A stretch of DNA of 64,000 nucleotides from DASQZT01 sp035638575 (GCA_035638575.1 DASQZT010000153.1:1-64000), one strand, 5' to 3'; shown: positions 6,894 through 16,734, numbered from the stretch's first letter. Program-made: numbers and translations. The notes: generated by a model from the letters alone, not told the origin.

Positions 6894-9800
6894 CTACCGC
6901 TTGTGCACTTCCATCCGCTCCGGCCGCGCCACCGAGTTCACATCGGGGTCGTAGTATTCGTAGACTCGCGACTGGACGGTCCACGCGCGGATGGGATACT
7001 TCGCGCGGAGACGGTAGCGCAGGGTCACCGTGTCGCCGGCGGCGATCGAATCGAAATACAGAATGGCTTGCGTCGCGGTCAGGCTGAACTTCTCCAGGCG
7101 GCCGCTTTTCCGGCCGGCGCTCTGCTCCTGGTACGTCTGTAAATCTTCGCTGAGCAGGTCGAACCCCGGAGCGATCCCCAGGTCCACCATCACCATGTTG
7201 GCGGCCTTCGCCAGGTTGTTCTTCACCGTCGCGGTGGCGGTGGCGATATCGTCCTGCGCCAGCCGCGTGCGGTCGTAAGCCACCCCGATGGAGAGAGCTT
7301 CGTTGGCCGGCTTCTCGTTCCAGGGGAGGAAGTAACTCCCCACCACCTGGTAGGCCAGGCCGCCCTTCCCGTCGAACCGGATCGCCACCGCGTTGGCGCC
7401 CTTCGCATCGACGCCTTTGAAGACGAACTGGTGCAGCAGGTCGTTGTTCTCCGGAGTCAGTGTCAGCTTCTCGGCCGGCTTTCCGTTCAGCGTGATTTCG
7501 AGCGTGCCGCGAACGTCCGCCGCGCCGCTCGCGGTGGCCGCCAGCAGCGCCCGCAGCGCCATGATGGTCGCCTGCGTGGTGCCCCAGGTTCCCGAGGCAT
7601 CCTTCTTGGACGCGATATAGCCGAGTGCCTTCCGCGCCGTGCCCGACGCCTCGCCCCATTTGAGCAGCGCCTGCACCGCCAGCCCGGTCGTCTCCACGCT
7701 GGCGCTCGCCCCGGTGGAATAGACGCCGGTCTCTTCCGAGGTCCACCACGCCAGTTCGTCCTTCTCGATGTGGGCGTCCAGCAGGAGCTGCACTGCCTGG
7801 CGCGTGAAGTCCCGGTCCTTTCCATAGTCCGCCGCGAAGTTGGCCAGCACCGCCAGCGTGTAGGCGTCGATCTTCGCGCCCATATGGCTCCCGGCAAATT
7901 GCCTGGCCCTCTCCACCGCCGGTCCCTGGTATCCCGTGTTCTCGAGCGACCATCCCACGTAGGCGGTGATGCGCAGCACATCGGAGTTGTAGCGGTTGGT
8001 GGCGCCTTCGTTGATGAAGGAAGCGTCCGGCTTCCAGCTTCCGTCCGGCTGCTGCTGCGAGGCCAGCCACTGCTGCGTCCTCGCGATCAGCTTGGGGTCC
8101 ACGTCATGGACTTTCGACATGTCGTAGAATTCCATCAGCCCGTACGCCGTCAGGATCTTGTTGGCGGGCGCGCTGCCAAACCACGAAAAGCCGCCGCCGG
8201 GAACTTCGAAGGTCAGCAGGCGTTGATATCCGTTGGCGATGAACCCCTCGGCCTTGGCGTGCACCTCGGGTGTCAGCTTCCTCGTGCGCTTCATGTAATC
8301 CAGCGCCAGTATGTTGGGGTAGGTGCTCGACGAGGTCTGCTCGAAGCAGCCGCCCGGCATCCGCAGGATGGCGTCCATGCCTTCGATCACCTGGCTCAGC
8401 GGCCCGGGGTACAGCCTCACGAAAATCTTACTGGCGTCCGGGATCGAAGCGGCGGGAAAATTCACGGCGTGCTGCACCGCCGTTTCCAGGCGCCCGTTGA
8501 ACACCACGCTCTGCTCGCGTCCGTCGGGAACGACTTCGATCTCCCGGACCACGATGTCCGCGCGGTTGGCGCCGCCCTTCATCCGCGCTGCGAGCGTGAA
8601 TTTGAATTTCCCGATGCGCTTGGCTTCCAGCGTAAACTGCGACGCGCCCACGCGGCCGGAATCCACCGCGACGGTTTTTTCCGCGGCATCGTCCACCAAG
8701 GCGTACCAGTCGTCCGGCTGCAATTGCAAGCTGACGTCTCCGCGCGCGCCCGAGTAGTTGTAGATGGCCATCGGGACCGACACCCGGTCGCCTTGGGTGA
8801 GAGTCACCGGCAGATCGAGGTCCACGAAGAAATCCTGGAAGACCTTGAGGCTCGAGGTCCCGCTGCCCAGCGCGCCGCGCGCCGTGGATGCCATGAGAGC
8901 CATGCGCCACCTGGTGATGGAGTCCGCCAGCGGAATGGCGATGCTGGCGATGCCGTTCTGGTCGGTGATGATTTCCGGATTGATGTACAGCGCCTCCGGG
9001 AAGTAGGAGCGCACGCGCGGAGCGGCCGCAACCGATACGTCCTTTCTAACAGTCGCACTGTTGACCGCGAGGCGCTCCACCATTGCCATCGGGGGAGGCG
9101 GTGCAGCAGCGGACGGCACGCCTCCGATGATGCCGCCCACAACGCCGCCGGCCACGCCGCGAGCGACGCCACCCCCGCCACCCATGCCGCCCATGGCGCC
9201 CATTTGTCCTTCTGCCATGGCGAAACGCACGTTGCCACCCACCCTGAACCGAGGCTGGGCGTCGCCGACCACCACCACGCTCGCAGATTCCTGCCGGAGA
9301 ACCGACGAGAGGATTGCGCGGTCGCGCGCATTGAGCGTGAGTCTCCTCGAAACCGTCTCGCTCCCGCTGGACACCTGCACCTCGTAATCGCCCGCCGCGA
9401 CCGCCGCCAGCGTGAATTGCCCATCGGCATTGGCCTTCGCCGTGCGCGCCGCTCCGCTGGAGGCTTCCCGCAGCGTGATGGTGGCGCCCTCGAGCGCGCC
9501 TCCCCGCTGGTCGGTGACCGTTCCCACGACTTCCGCGCGGCCGTTGAAGGGCCCGCGATCATGCTCCATGTTGACGTCGATACCGCTCGCTCCCGAGCTC
9601 GGACGGCCCACCGTCTTCCTGCCGCGAACCTCCAGCCAGGTCGCCAGATCGTCTCCCGTGTCGAATCGCTTGTCCGGACCCGCGCTGCGCGCCAGGTAGT
9701 ACGTGTTTTGGGCGTCCGATGACATGCGGTCGACACGCAGCGGGGTGCCCCACGCATCGCGAAGCCCCGGCCCGCCGGCCTGGTTCAAGTCGCCCCCATT

Positions 9801-12203
9801 TTGCGCGTATCGGACGACCTGCGCCACGAAACGCGTCCGGTAGCGCCCGGCATACTCCCAGAACTTCGTCACCGGCACGGTCCTCCCGAATTCCGTCTCG
9901 AACCTGTTGGTGTTCACCATCTCCGTCGCCGAGAACAGCGCGCGGGCCGCCCGGTCCCGCTGGCCGGCCTGGCCCTTTTCCGCCGTCTCAACCACCTCCG
10001 GCATGCCGATCGAGTGGATCTCGTACCGCGGCTTCATGACTTCCTGCTCCAGATAGAAAAAAACCTTGGCAAAGCCCGGCTGCTTTTCCGCCAGCGCGAA
10101 GACGGCCTCGTCCACCACTTCGAGGCCCAGCGCGGCCTGCACTCCTTCGCCCTTCGCGTTGGTCACGCGGAAGCGCAAGCGTGCTTCGTCGCCCGGCTTA
10201 TATATAAGGTTGTCCGCGGCGGCCTCGATTTTCAGCTCGTCGGCCGGCTGCACGAAAACCAGCCGATGATCGCCTACCGGCCGCGCGTCGCGGCCGAAAA
10301 GGTAAGCGTTGAAGTCGAGCGTGCCCGCCAGGTCCGGCGTGGCGGTCAGGGCCAGTTCCGCCTGGCCCTTGACGATATCCAGGTCGCGCGTCAGCACGGT
10401 CTGCCCTTCCTTGACGATGTCCGCATACGCCGTGCCGCGCTCTTTCGTCGAGAAGACATGAAGCTGAATGCGATCTCCGGCGCGATACACCGCCCGTTCC
10501 GTGCGCAGCAGAATCTGGTCGGCGCCTTGCCGCATGTCGAGCTGCACCGAACTCGTCGCGCGGTTTCCTTCTTTGTCGCTGGCCTCGATCTGAAGCGTCC
10601 TGGTTTCCGCGCCCCCCGTGAGGCGCACCACCGCGACCCCGCCGGCATCGGTGGCCGCAGTCTGGTCCACGCCGCCAGCGGCGCGGACTCTCACGTCCGC
10701 CGTGGCTGGCTTCCCGTCCGGATAGGAAGTAAGAATGAAGACCTGGTTCTCGAGATCGGGAATCAGCGTGCCTCCCTCGGGTACCGCCGTGATGATCAGC
10801 GGCGATTCGCTGACGGTGATCGGTTCGCCGCGAGTCTCGGCGTGGCCGGCGGAGTCTTTCACCGTGGCTTCGATCAGCACGCGCGCCGCGCCGTGACTGA
10901 GCGGGCGTCCGGCGAAGTAAGTGGGCAGGAGGAGGTCGAAGCGATACGCCCCATCGCCATCCGTCCTGCCTTGCACGCTGCCTACTTCGAACATCGCGAC
11001 GTCCATGCCCGACCCTTTGACCGTAATCCCGGCGCCATCCACCGGCTTTCCAAAAAAGTAATTGGCGCGGACCGTTCCCGTCACGTGGTCGCCGGGCCGA
11101 TAGCCGCGCTTCGCCTGGTTGTCCTTTCCGGCGAAATCGACGGCCACTTTGAACTTCGGCAGCACGTACCGTTCGACGTTCAGGGCGATCTCCGCGGTGT
11201 TCCGCGGAGCCGCTTCGGATTCGCCCATCAGGGCCCGCAGGTGGTAGGCGCCGAGGTTGACTTCATCCGCCAGGCCGAATTCCGCCGACGCAATCCCGAA
11301 CTTGTCGGTCTGCGTCGCTTTCTTGAAAACCTTGTTGCCGCGGGAGTCCTCCACTTCAAAGGTCAGCTTGCGGGCGGCGGCTGCCTCGTGACTGGAGCGG
11401 TCCAGCGCCAGCGCGCGCGCGTGGATGGTCTGGCCCGGCTGGTAGATCGGCTTTTCGGTGGTCAACAGAATGGAGACTTTATCTTCCAGGCGCACCTGCT
11501 CGGTAAGCTCCGTCGACCCGATCGGCGTGTCCACGACGTATCGCAACGGATAACTGCCCACCAGGCCCGCGGGAAACCGGAACTGCGCCTGCGTGGTTCC
11601 TCGCCGGTTCAGCGGCCCCGTGAACAGCGCGCGCGATCTCTGATCCGGAGTCATCAAGTCGATCCGCACCGTGCCGCCGCCCGCAATGGCCTCGTTCTTC
11701 GAATCCGTGACGATCACCCGCACCGCCGCGGTTCCGCCGGCCAAATAGGATTGCTGGCCCAGGATGTGGACCACCGGAGTGCGCAGGATCTGCGAGATCG
11801 ACTCCGTGCCCTCGAGCGCCGCATCCTGGTCATCGCCGTAAGCAAACCGATACCGCAGGCGATGCCACACCAGCTCATCGGTCCCCAGCGCCTTGGCAAG
11901 CTTCAGGTCCTCCTGCCACGACTCTGTTCCATCCCCTACCTCCACCTGCCGTTGGGAGCGACTGGTCACCTCATCTTCGGGATTCAGCAGCTCGACGGTC
12001 AGTCGTCCCGCGCCGGCATGCGGCGCGCGATAAGGAATGGTCACGTGCAACGTGCCGTGCGAGTAGGTAGCGGCGATCGATTCGCCATTCGCCGCCTGGG
12101 CCCCCTGGTAGCATTCCACTACCAGCGCGGGTGCGACGGCCAGCAATGCGGCGCAGAAGAGAAAGAACGTCGATGGCTTGATGGGTCCGTTGTAGGCTTG
12201 CAT
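6894..12203 (-). CDS. giant alpha-2-macroglobulin-like protein with thioester motif
   Basis: 1769 aa with an N-terminal signal peptide (residues ~1-36) and a GAGGA ribosome site. Macroglobulin domains include an MG2-like segment (KPIYQPGQTIHARALA, ~253). The A2M domain follows (INPEIITDQNGIASIAIPLAD), then the thioester motif GGCFEQ (Cys1286, Gln1289), an alpha-helical thioester domain (LALDYMKRTRKL to ~1550) and a receptor-binding-like C-terminus. The middle holds three insertions: a pseudopilin GspG-like stretch (~816-858, DAWGTPLR... GPDKRFDTGDDL), a carboxypeptidase-regulatory-like beta domain (~888-965, VVGTVTDQRGGALEGATITL) and a Gly-rich low-complexity stretch. Known: bacterial A2Ms trap proteases or attach covalently to targets at the cell surface. 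Bacterial A2Ms often pair with PBP1C; none is adjacent here. Confidence 0.88.
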   Translation of the reverse strand: MQAYNGPIKPSTFFLFCAALLAVAPALVVECYQGAQAANGESIAATYSHGTLHVTIPYRAPHAGAGRLTVELLNPEDEVTSRSQRQVEVGDGTESWQEDLKLAKALGTDELVWHRLRYRFAYGDDQDAALEGTESISQILRTPVVHILGQQSYLAGGTAAVRVIVTDSKNEAIAGGGTVRIDLMTPDQRSRALFTGPLNRRGTTQAQFRFPAGLVGSYPLRYVVDTPIGSTELTEQVRLEDKVSILLTTEKPIYQPGQTIHARALALDRSSHEAAAARKLTFEVEDSRGNKVFKKATQTDKFGIASAEFGLADEVNLGAYHLRALMGESEAAPRNTAEIALNVERYVLPKFKVAVDFAGKDNQAKRGYRPGDHVTGTVRANYFFGKPVDGAGITVKGSGMDVAMFEVGSVQGRTDGDGAYRFDLLLPTYFAGRPLSHGAARVLIEATVKDSAGHAETRGEPITVSESPLIITAVPEGGTLIPDLENQVFILTSYPDGKPATADVRVRAAGGVDQTAATDAGGVAVVRLTGGAETRTLQIEASDKEGNRATSSVQLDMRQGADQILLRTERAVYRAGDRIQLHVFSTKERGTAYADIVKEGQTVLTRDLDIVKGQAELALTATPDLAGTLDFNAYLFGRDARPVGDHRLVFVQPADELKIEAAADNLIYKPGDEARLRFRVTNAKGEGVQAALGLEVVDEAVFALAEKQPGFAKVFFYLEQEVMKPRYEIHSIGMPEVVETAEKGQAGQRDRAARALFSATEMVNTNRFETEFGRTVPVTKFWEYAGRYRTRFVAQVVRYAQNGGDLNQAGGPGLRDAWGTPLRVDRMSSDAQNTYYLARSAGPDKRFDTGDDLATWLEVRGRKTVGRPSSGASGIDVNMEHDRGPFNGRAEVVGTVTDQRGGALEGATITLREASSGAARTAKANADGQFTLAAVAAGDYEVQVSSGSETVSRRLTLNARDRAILSSVLRQESASVVVVGDAQPRFRVGGNVRFAMAEGQMGAMGGMGGGGGVARGVAGGVVGGIIGGVPSAAAPPPPMAMVERLAVNSATVRKDVSVAAAPRVRSYFPEALYINPEIITDQNGIASIAIPLADSITRWRMALMASTARGALGSGTSSLKVFQDFFVDLDLPVTLTQGDRVSVPMAIYNYSGARGDVSLQLQPDDWYALVDDAAEKTVAVDSGRVGASQFTLEAKRIGKFKFTLAARMKGGANRADIVVREIEVVPDGREQSVVFNGRLETAVQHAVNFPAASIPDASKIFVRLYPGPLSQVIEGMDAILRMPGGCFEQTSSSTYPNILALDYMKRTRKLTPEVHAKAEGFIANGYQRLLTFEVPGGGFSWFGSAPANKILTAYGLMEFYDMSKVHDVDPKLIARTQQWLASQQQPDGSWKPDASFINEGATNRYNSDVLRITAYVGWSLENTGYQGPAVERARQFAGSHMGAKIDAYTLAVLANFAADYGKDRDFTRQAVQLLLDAHIEKDELAWWTSEETGVYSTGASASVETTGLAVQALLKWGEASGTARKALGYIASKKDASGTWGTTQATIMALRALLAATASGAADVRGTLEITLNGKPAEKLTLTPENNDLLHQFVFKGVDAKGANAVAIRFDGKGGLAYQVVGSYFLPWNEKPANEALSIGVAYDRTRLAQDDIATATATVKNNLAKAANMVMVDLGIAPGFDLLSEDLQTYQEQSAGRKSGRLEKFSLTATQAILYFDSIAAGDTVTLRYRLRAKYPIRAWTVQSRVYEYYDPDVNSVARPERMEVHKR

Positions 12204-12524
12204 GATGTGTCCTCAACCGGCTTGCAGAGTTGGACCGCGGTGGCCGGCCAATTGTTCCTGCCGTCGAGTCCGCCGTCCAGCCGTGTCACTGATGAATTGC
12301 GCCATGCCTCCGTTCCTTTCACATGCGGAGCCGCTTTCCGGGCCCACCCCGCACACCCGGGCCGCTCCGGTTTTTTCGGAATGTGGGATCGTGATAAAGG
12401 GTATGGATCTGGTTCGAGGGGCACTTCTCGCCCTTCTTGCCATTTTCAACGATCGCGCCCGTCATCGAAGACCGCTTGCTAATGTGGTGTCTCGCTTGAG
12501 AATTGACAACGCTGCGCAACGCGA

Positions 12525-12611
12525 TGTGGGGCAGCCATTCTTGGCTGCGGACCCGCTTTCCAGCGGGTCCAGCCGGCTGAAAGCCGGCTGCGGGGAATTG
12601 CCCGCCCCGCA
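12525..12611. repeat. GC-rich palindromic interspersed repeat (MITE/REP-like)
   Basis: An 87-bp element with imperfect terminal inverted ends (TGTGGGGCAGCCATTC... and its counterpart ending GCCCGCCCCGCA). It encloses two hairpins: GGACCCGC-TTTCCA-GCGGGTCC and AGCCGGCT-GAA-AGCCGGCT. Flanking TTGACAA (12503-12509 area) and TTGTCAA (after 12616) add another inverted pair. The layout resembles palindromic repeats scattered in Solibacter-like genomes; only one copy of this type is in the window. Confidence 0.6.
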
Positions 12612-12946
12612 CCCTATTGTCAAATATTACGCTGGACAGGACACTAACGCGCGCGGGTTCGTCCGCCACCGGAGTTCTCCGGCAAATCGTACCTCCCGTT
12701 ACCGATTCCCATAGTTGTCACATCCGAGCCCTTGGGCCGTAGCGTTGCCCGGCAGGGACAGCCGCGTCTTGGGCTCGGGACCTCCGGAAGGGCCCCAATT
12801 GTACGCAACTGCAACAAATTAAAAGCCCTGCTGAACTTCTGCACACCCTGCTTCATGGACCCGTCGCCCGCTGAGGCGCACCGTTTGAAGAGATTGGCCA
12901 CAGATTTGCCCATTCTCCGGTGAATTTTGCTACGATTTAGGAGTTC

Positions 12947-12970
12947 AGGAGGTTAATGTGTCAATTCTAA
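12947..12970 (+). promoter_or_regulatory. strong Shine-Dalgarno with 4-codon leader ORF
   Basis: AGGAGG (12947-12952) is spaced for the ATG at 12956, which opens a mini-ORF encoding only Met-Cys-Gln-Phe before TAA (12968-12970). The Oar-like gene starts 10 nt later at 12981 without its own clear ribosome site. No in-frame start for the receptor lies between, so translation may be coupled by termination-reinitiation. Confidence 0.45.
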
Positions 12971-12980
12971 AGCCTGGCTT

Positions 12981-15900
12981 ATGGGATGGAAGTATCTGGT
13001 CCTGTTGGCCTTGACCATTTTTTGGGCAACCGCAGTCTATGCCCAGACCGAGACCGGACAGATCACCGGCACGGTTTTCGATGCGACCGGAGCGGTCGTT
13101 CCCAACGCGAATGTGACGGTGAAGAACGTGGCTACCGGTGTCAGCCGCTCCACGGCCAGCAATGCGGCTGGTGTGTATGTGCTCCCGAACCTGGGTCCGG
13201 GGGACTATGAGATGACGGTTGCCGCGTCCGGCTTTACGACCACCAGGCAGAAGGTGACGGTTGCGGTAGGCACCAGGGTCGGCGTAGACGCCCACCTGGA
13301 AGTCGGCGCCGCCACCACCACGGTGGAAGTGGCCACCAGCGCCGTGCAGGTGAACACGGAATCGCAGACCATAGGCAACACCATCAGTACTCAGCAGGTG
13401 ATGGAACTCCCGTCCCTGAACCGCGACCCATACGCCCTGGTGGCGACGGTGCCGAACATCTCGCCGGCGGACCCGGATGGCCGCGGCGTCGGCTATGCCA
13501 TCAACGGCATGCGCTCGGCCAGCACCAACGTCATGCTCGACGGTGTGGCCAACAACGACGAGTTCGGAGCGGGCGTCGGCCAGGCAGTCCCCATGGACTC
13601 CGTCCAGGAGTACAGCGTGCTGACCAGCAACTACACGGCCGAGTTCGGGTGCGCCTCCGGCGGCATCGTGAACGTGGTGACCAAGTCGGGCACCAACGAA
13701 TTCCATGGCACCGCGTATGAATTCAGCCGCGTCTCGGCGCTGGCCTCGAATAGTTTCTACAACAACGCCTACGGTTTGCCGAAGGGTATTTACGACCGCA
13801 ACAACTTTGGGTATTCCCTCGGCGGGCCGGTGAAGAAGAGCAAGCTGTTCTTCTTCCAGAATACGGAATGGCTCCGCATCCGCAGCTATTCGAGCCACAT
13901 CAACCTGGTCCCCACGTCTCAGTTCATCGCCGCCTCGGCGCCCGCCACGCAGTCTTTCTTCCAGGCTTACGGGAAGCTGCGGCCGGACGCTACCACGATG
14001 ACCACCTACACCAAGGACCAACTGACCGCGCTGGGTTCGAACCCGTGCACCGGCTCGGCGGCAGGCGGGGCTTGCGCTTCCCTGGCGGGCTCCCTGCCCA
14101 TGTTCTCGCAGGTCACCTACCAGACACCGGCCGACGCCGGCGGCGGCGAGCCTCAGAACACCTACATGCTGGTGGGCAACGTGGACTATGCCCACACCGA
14201 AAAGACGCAGATGTCTTTCAAGTACGCCTTGCAGAACCTAAACGAATTCGCGGGGACCAACGCGTATAGCGCTTATGCCGGCTACGACACGCCCAACACC
14301 AATGTCAACAACCACGCCACTTACTCCCTGACCCACACCTTCACACCCACCTTTGTCAGCCAGACGCGGGTCAGCTTCAACCGGCAGAACAATACCCAGC
14401 CGCTGGGCACGGCGCCGGTGGGGCCGACGCTCTACATGACTTCGAGCGTGGTGTCGCTGGCAAGCGCCAGGGTCACATACCCGGGATATCTCCCCTGGAG
14501 CCCCGGCTCGGCCATCCCGTTCGGCGGACCGCAGAACTTCGCGGTGGTCACCGAAGACGTCAGCAAGGTAATCGGCAAGCACAATTTCCGCTTCGGCGGC
14601 CAGTACGAGTACATGCGCGACAACCGCATGTTCGGCGCTTACGAGGAGGCCGTTGAGACCCTGGGATCGAATCGCGGCAAGGCATTCGATAACCTGGTGC
14701 AGGGCCAACTATACTCCTTCAATGCGGCCATCAATCCGCAAGGAAAGTTCCCCGGCCAGACCATCAATCTGCCGGTGGGCCCTCCCGACTTCACCCGCAG
14801 CAACCGCTATAACGAAGGCGCCCTATACGCTCAGGACTCGTGGAAACTCACGCCGCGCCTGACTCTCAACCTGGGCCTCCGCTGGGAATACTTCGGTACC
14901 CAGCACGACAAGAACCCCGCCCTGGATGCTAACTACTACCTGGGCACCGGTTCGACCATCCAGCAGCAGATCGCCAGCGGAAGTGTCGAGACTGCTCCCA
15001 ACAGCCCGATTGGCGGACTGTGGGCCAAAAACTACAAGGACTTCAGCCCGCGCGTGGGCATCGCGTGGGACGTCTTCGGCAACGGGAAAACCAGCCTCCG
15101 CGCCGGTTACGGCAAGGGCTACGAACGCAACTTCGGCAATGTGACTTTCAACGTCATCCAGAACCCGCCCAACTACGCGGTGCTGGGCCTCACCGCGGGT
15201 GTTGACTTGCCGACCATTCCCATCTCCGTCAACAACGCTGGTCCCCTGGCCGGCAACTCCGGAAGCAAGGTGCTCCCGGCCGTCACCCTGCGCGCCGTTG
15301 ACCCTAACATCAAGACGGCCTACGCCCACCAGTTGAGCGCCGGCCTGGAGCACCAGTTCACCAACCAGGTGCTGGCCAGCATTTCCTACTCGGGGTCCAT
15401 GGGTGAAGACCTGTACTCCATCGACAGCTACAACAAGGTGGGCGCCGGCAATATCTACCTGGGAGCCCCTTGCACGCCGGGAACGGGCGGTCCGGGCGAC
15501 TTCGGCAACTGCACGGCGCGCCTGAATCCGCAGTACGGGAATATCAACTGGCGCGGCAACGGCGGCATCTCCAACTACAACGCCCTGATCGGAAGCGTGA
15601 CCCTGAGGGATATCGCCCGCTCGGGAGTGACGCTCAATGCCAACTACACGGTGTCGCACGCGATCGACAACCTCAGCAGCACCTTCAGCAGCGGCACCGC
15701 GGGGGACTTCGAGCTGGGATTCATGGACCCCTTCAACCCGATGCTCGACCGCGGCAACGCCGATTTCGACGTTCGCCAACGTATGGTGGTCTCGGGCGTG
15801 TGGGCCATTCCCGCCTTTAAGGGCAGGACCACCACCGACAAGATCCTCGGCGGCTGGGAATTGGCCCCCATCTTCACCGCGCATACCGGGGCGCCCATCA

Positions 15901-16343
15901 CCATGTACGATTGCAGCAACGACTACACCTACTGCACGCGGGCCCAGGCCCTGACGTCGTTGCCCGCCTCGGGCGTAACCAACGTGGCGACCGGCACGCC
16001 CGACTCCTACCAGTTCTACCAGATCAGCCCCAAGCAGTTCGCCATTGGCACCTGGGCCAACCCCAAGAATAACCTGAGCGACTTCGGGCCCTTCCCCAGC
16101 AACCTGCTGGGCCGCAACACCATTCGTACGCCCGGCAGTTGGAACCTCGATCTGGGCTTTTACAAGAACAACAAGGTGTCGGATCGCGTCAACCTGCAGC
16201 TCCGCCTGGAACTCTACAACGCCTTCAACCACGCCAACTTCAGCGTGGATGGCTCAACGGCGGATGTTTCTTCTTACTCTTTCGTCGCCGGCTCTTACAA
16301 CGGCAACCGCAATCTGCAACTGGGAGCGAAGATCAGTTTCTAG
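12981..16343 (+). CDS. Oar-like TonB-dependent outer-membrane receptor
   Basis: 1120 aa. A signal peptide (MGWKYLVLLALTIFWATAVYA) is followed by a carboxypeptidase-regulatory-like beta-sandwich (~25-110, GQITGTVFDATGAVVPNANVTV). A plug-type domain comes next (~115-235, VMLDGVANNDEFGAG; GGIVNVVTKSGTNEFHG), then a large beta-barrel rich in aromatic strands to the C-terminal Phe (LQLGAKISF), the usual outer-membrane assembly signal. Known: this family is expanded in Acidobacteria and is thought to import large substrates, often carbohydrate, using TonB. No TonB box can be assigned with confidence. It ends before a good rho-independent terminator. The leader contains a 4-codon ORF under the best ribosome site. 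Confidence 0.9.
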   Translation: MGWKYLVLLALTIFWATAVYAQTETGQITGTVFDATGAVVPNANVTVKNVATGVSRSTASNAAGVYVLPNLGPGDYEMTVAASGFTTTRQKVTVAVGTRVGVDAHLEVGAATTTVEVATSAVQVNTESQTIGNTISTQQVMELPSLNRDPYALVATVPNISPADPDGRGVGYAINGMRSASTNVMLDGVANNDEFGAGVGQAVPMDSVQEYSVLTSNYTAEFGCASGGIVNVVTKSGTNEFHGTAYEFSRVSALASNSFYNNAYGLPKGIYDRNNFGYSLGGPVKKSKLFFFQNTEWLRIRSYSSHINLVPTSQFIAASAPATQSFFQAYGKLRPDATTMTTYTKDQLTALGSNPCTGSAAGGACASLAGSLPMFSQVTYQTPADAGGGEPQNTYMLVGNVDYAHTEKTQMSFKYALQNLNEFAGTNAYSAYAGYDTPNTNVNNHATYSLTHTFTPTFVSQTRVSFNRQNNTQPLGTAPVGPTLYMTSSVVSLASARVTYPGYLPWSPGSAIPFGGPQNFAVVTEDVSKVIGKHNFRFGGQYEYMRDNRMFGAYEEAVETLGSNRGKAFDNLVQGQLYSFNAAINPQGKFPGQTINLPVGPPDFTRSNRYNEGALYAQDSWKLTPRLTLNLGLRWEYFGTQHDKNPALDANYYLGTGSTIQQQIASGSVETAPNSPIGGLWAKNYKDFSPRVGIAWDVFGNGKTSLRAGYGKGYERNFGNVTFNVIQNPPNYAVLGLTAGVDLPTIPISVNNAGPLAGNSGSKVLPAVTLRAVDPNIKTAYAHQLSAGLEHQFTNQVLASISYSGSMGEDLYSIDSYNKVGAGNIYLGAPCTPGTGGPGDFGNCTARLNPQYGNINWRGNGGISNYNALIGSVTLRDIARSGVTLNANYTVSHAIDNLSSTFSSGTAGDFELGFMDPFNPMLDRGNADFDVRQRMVVSGVWAIPAFKGRTTTDKILGGWELAPIFTAHTGAPITMYDCSNDYTYCTRAQALTSLPASGVTNVATGTPDSYQFYQISPKQFAIGTWANPKNNLSDFGPFPSNLLGRNTIRTPGSWNLDLGFYKNNKVSDRVNLQLRLELYNAFNHANFSVDGSTADVSSYSFVAGSYNGNRNLQLGAKISF

Positions 16344-16368
16344 GCTCCCGAGTTCGGTCTGAACCACA

Positions 16369-16402
16369 GGGCGCGGCGGCTTTGGCTGTCGCGCCCTTTT
16401 TT
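16369..16402 (+). terminator. rho-independent terminator of the Oar-like gene
   Basis: Stem GGGCGCG / CGCGCCC around a 14-nt loop, directly followed by six T residues (16397-16402), 26 bp after the receptor stop codon. Confidence 0.85.
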
Positions 16403-16649
16403 GGATTCGCGGAAACCCGCCACGGCCGGTCACACGATTTGATAATTTATTTTCGCGGCCGCAAGCCCCCTCCCCCGCCTATCTCCAACAGCTTGATTCC
16501 GTTGGGCTACGGGAACTAGCCAGGCCCGCGGCAAGCCTCGAATCCGGATCTTGCCGCGCGGTTCGAAGCCCGGAAATTGCCGAAGCGGATGATAAAGTGT
16601 GTATGGGTTAAGTTATGCGGGAACCCCGATAGCGGGTTGAACCTGCCGA

Positions 16650-16734
16650 ACCGTATGTATGCTTACGGTCGGTTTTCGATAAGTTGTTTGCTTTCAACAA
16701 AGGTGGCTTGAAAGACCGTATGCATGCATACGGT
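16650..16734. repeat. paired 20-bp palindromes
   Basis: ACCGTATGCATGCATACGGT (16715-16734) is a perfect palindrome. ACCGTATGTATGCTTACGGT (16650-16669) is the same site with two differences. Their centres are 65 bp apart. The second ends 2 bp beyond the amidase stop codon. They resemble operator or recombinase sites more than terminators, because no T tract follows. Confidence 0.7.

Larger units (their letters stand above)
12204..12980. other. intergenic region between divergent A2M and Oar-like genes
   Basis: 777 bp without a convincing gene. It must contain the promoters of both flanking genes, but no strong -35/-10 pair stands out. It holds a GC-rich palindromic repeat at 12525-12611, a looser inverted pair GAGCCC/GGGCTC around 12726-12776, and the Shine-Dalgarno/mini-ORF leader just before 12981. 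An open frame at 12202-12714 has no protein-like features. Confidence 0.6.

Noticed and set aside
7431..12482. Long plus-strand open frames opposite the alpha-2-macroglobulin gene
   Set aside because: No protein-like patterns, and the minus strand has a full multi-domain protein with signal peptide and thioester motif.
12202..12714. 170-codon open frame between the A2M and receptor genes
   Set aside because: No start context, odd composition, and it runs through the palindromic repeat.
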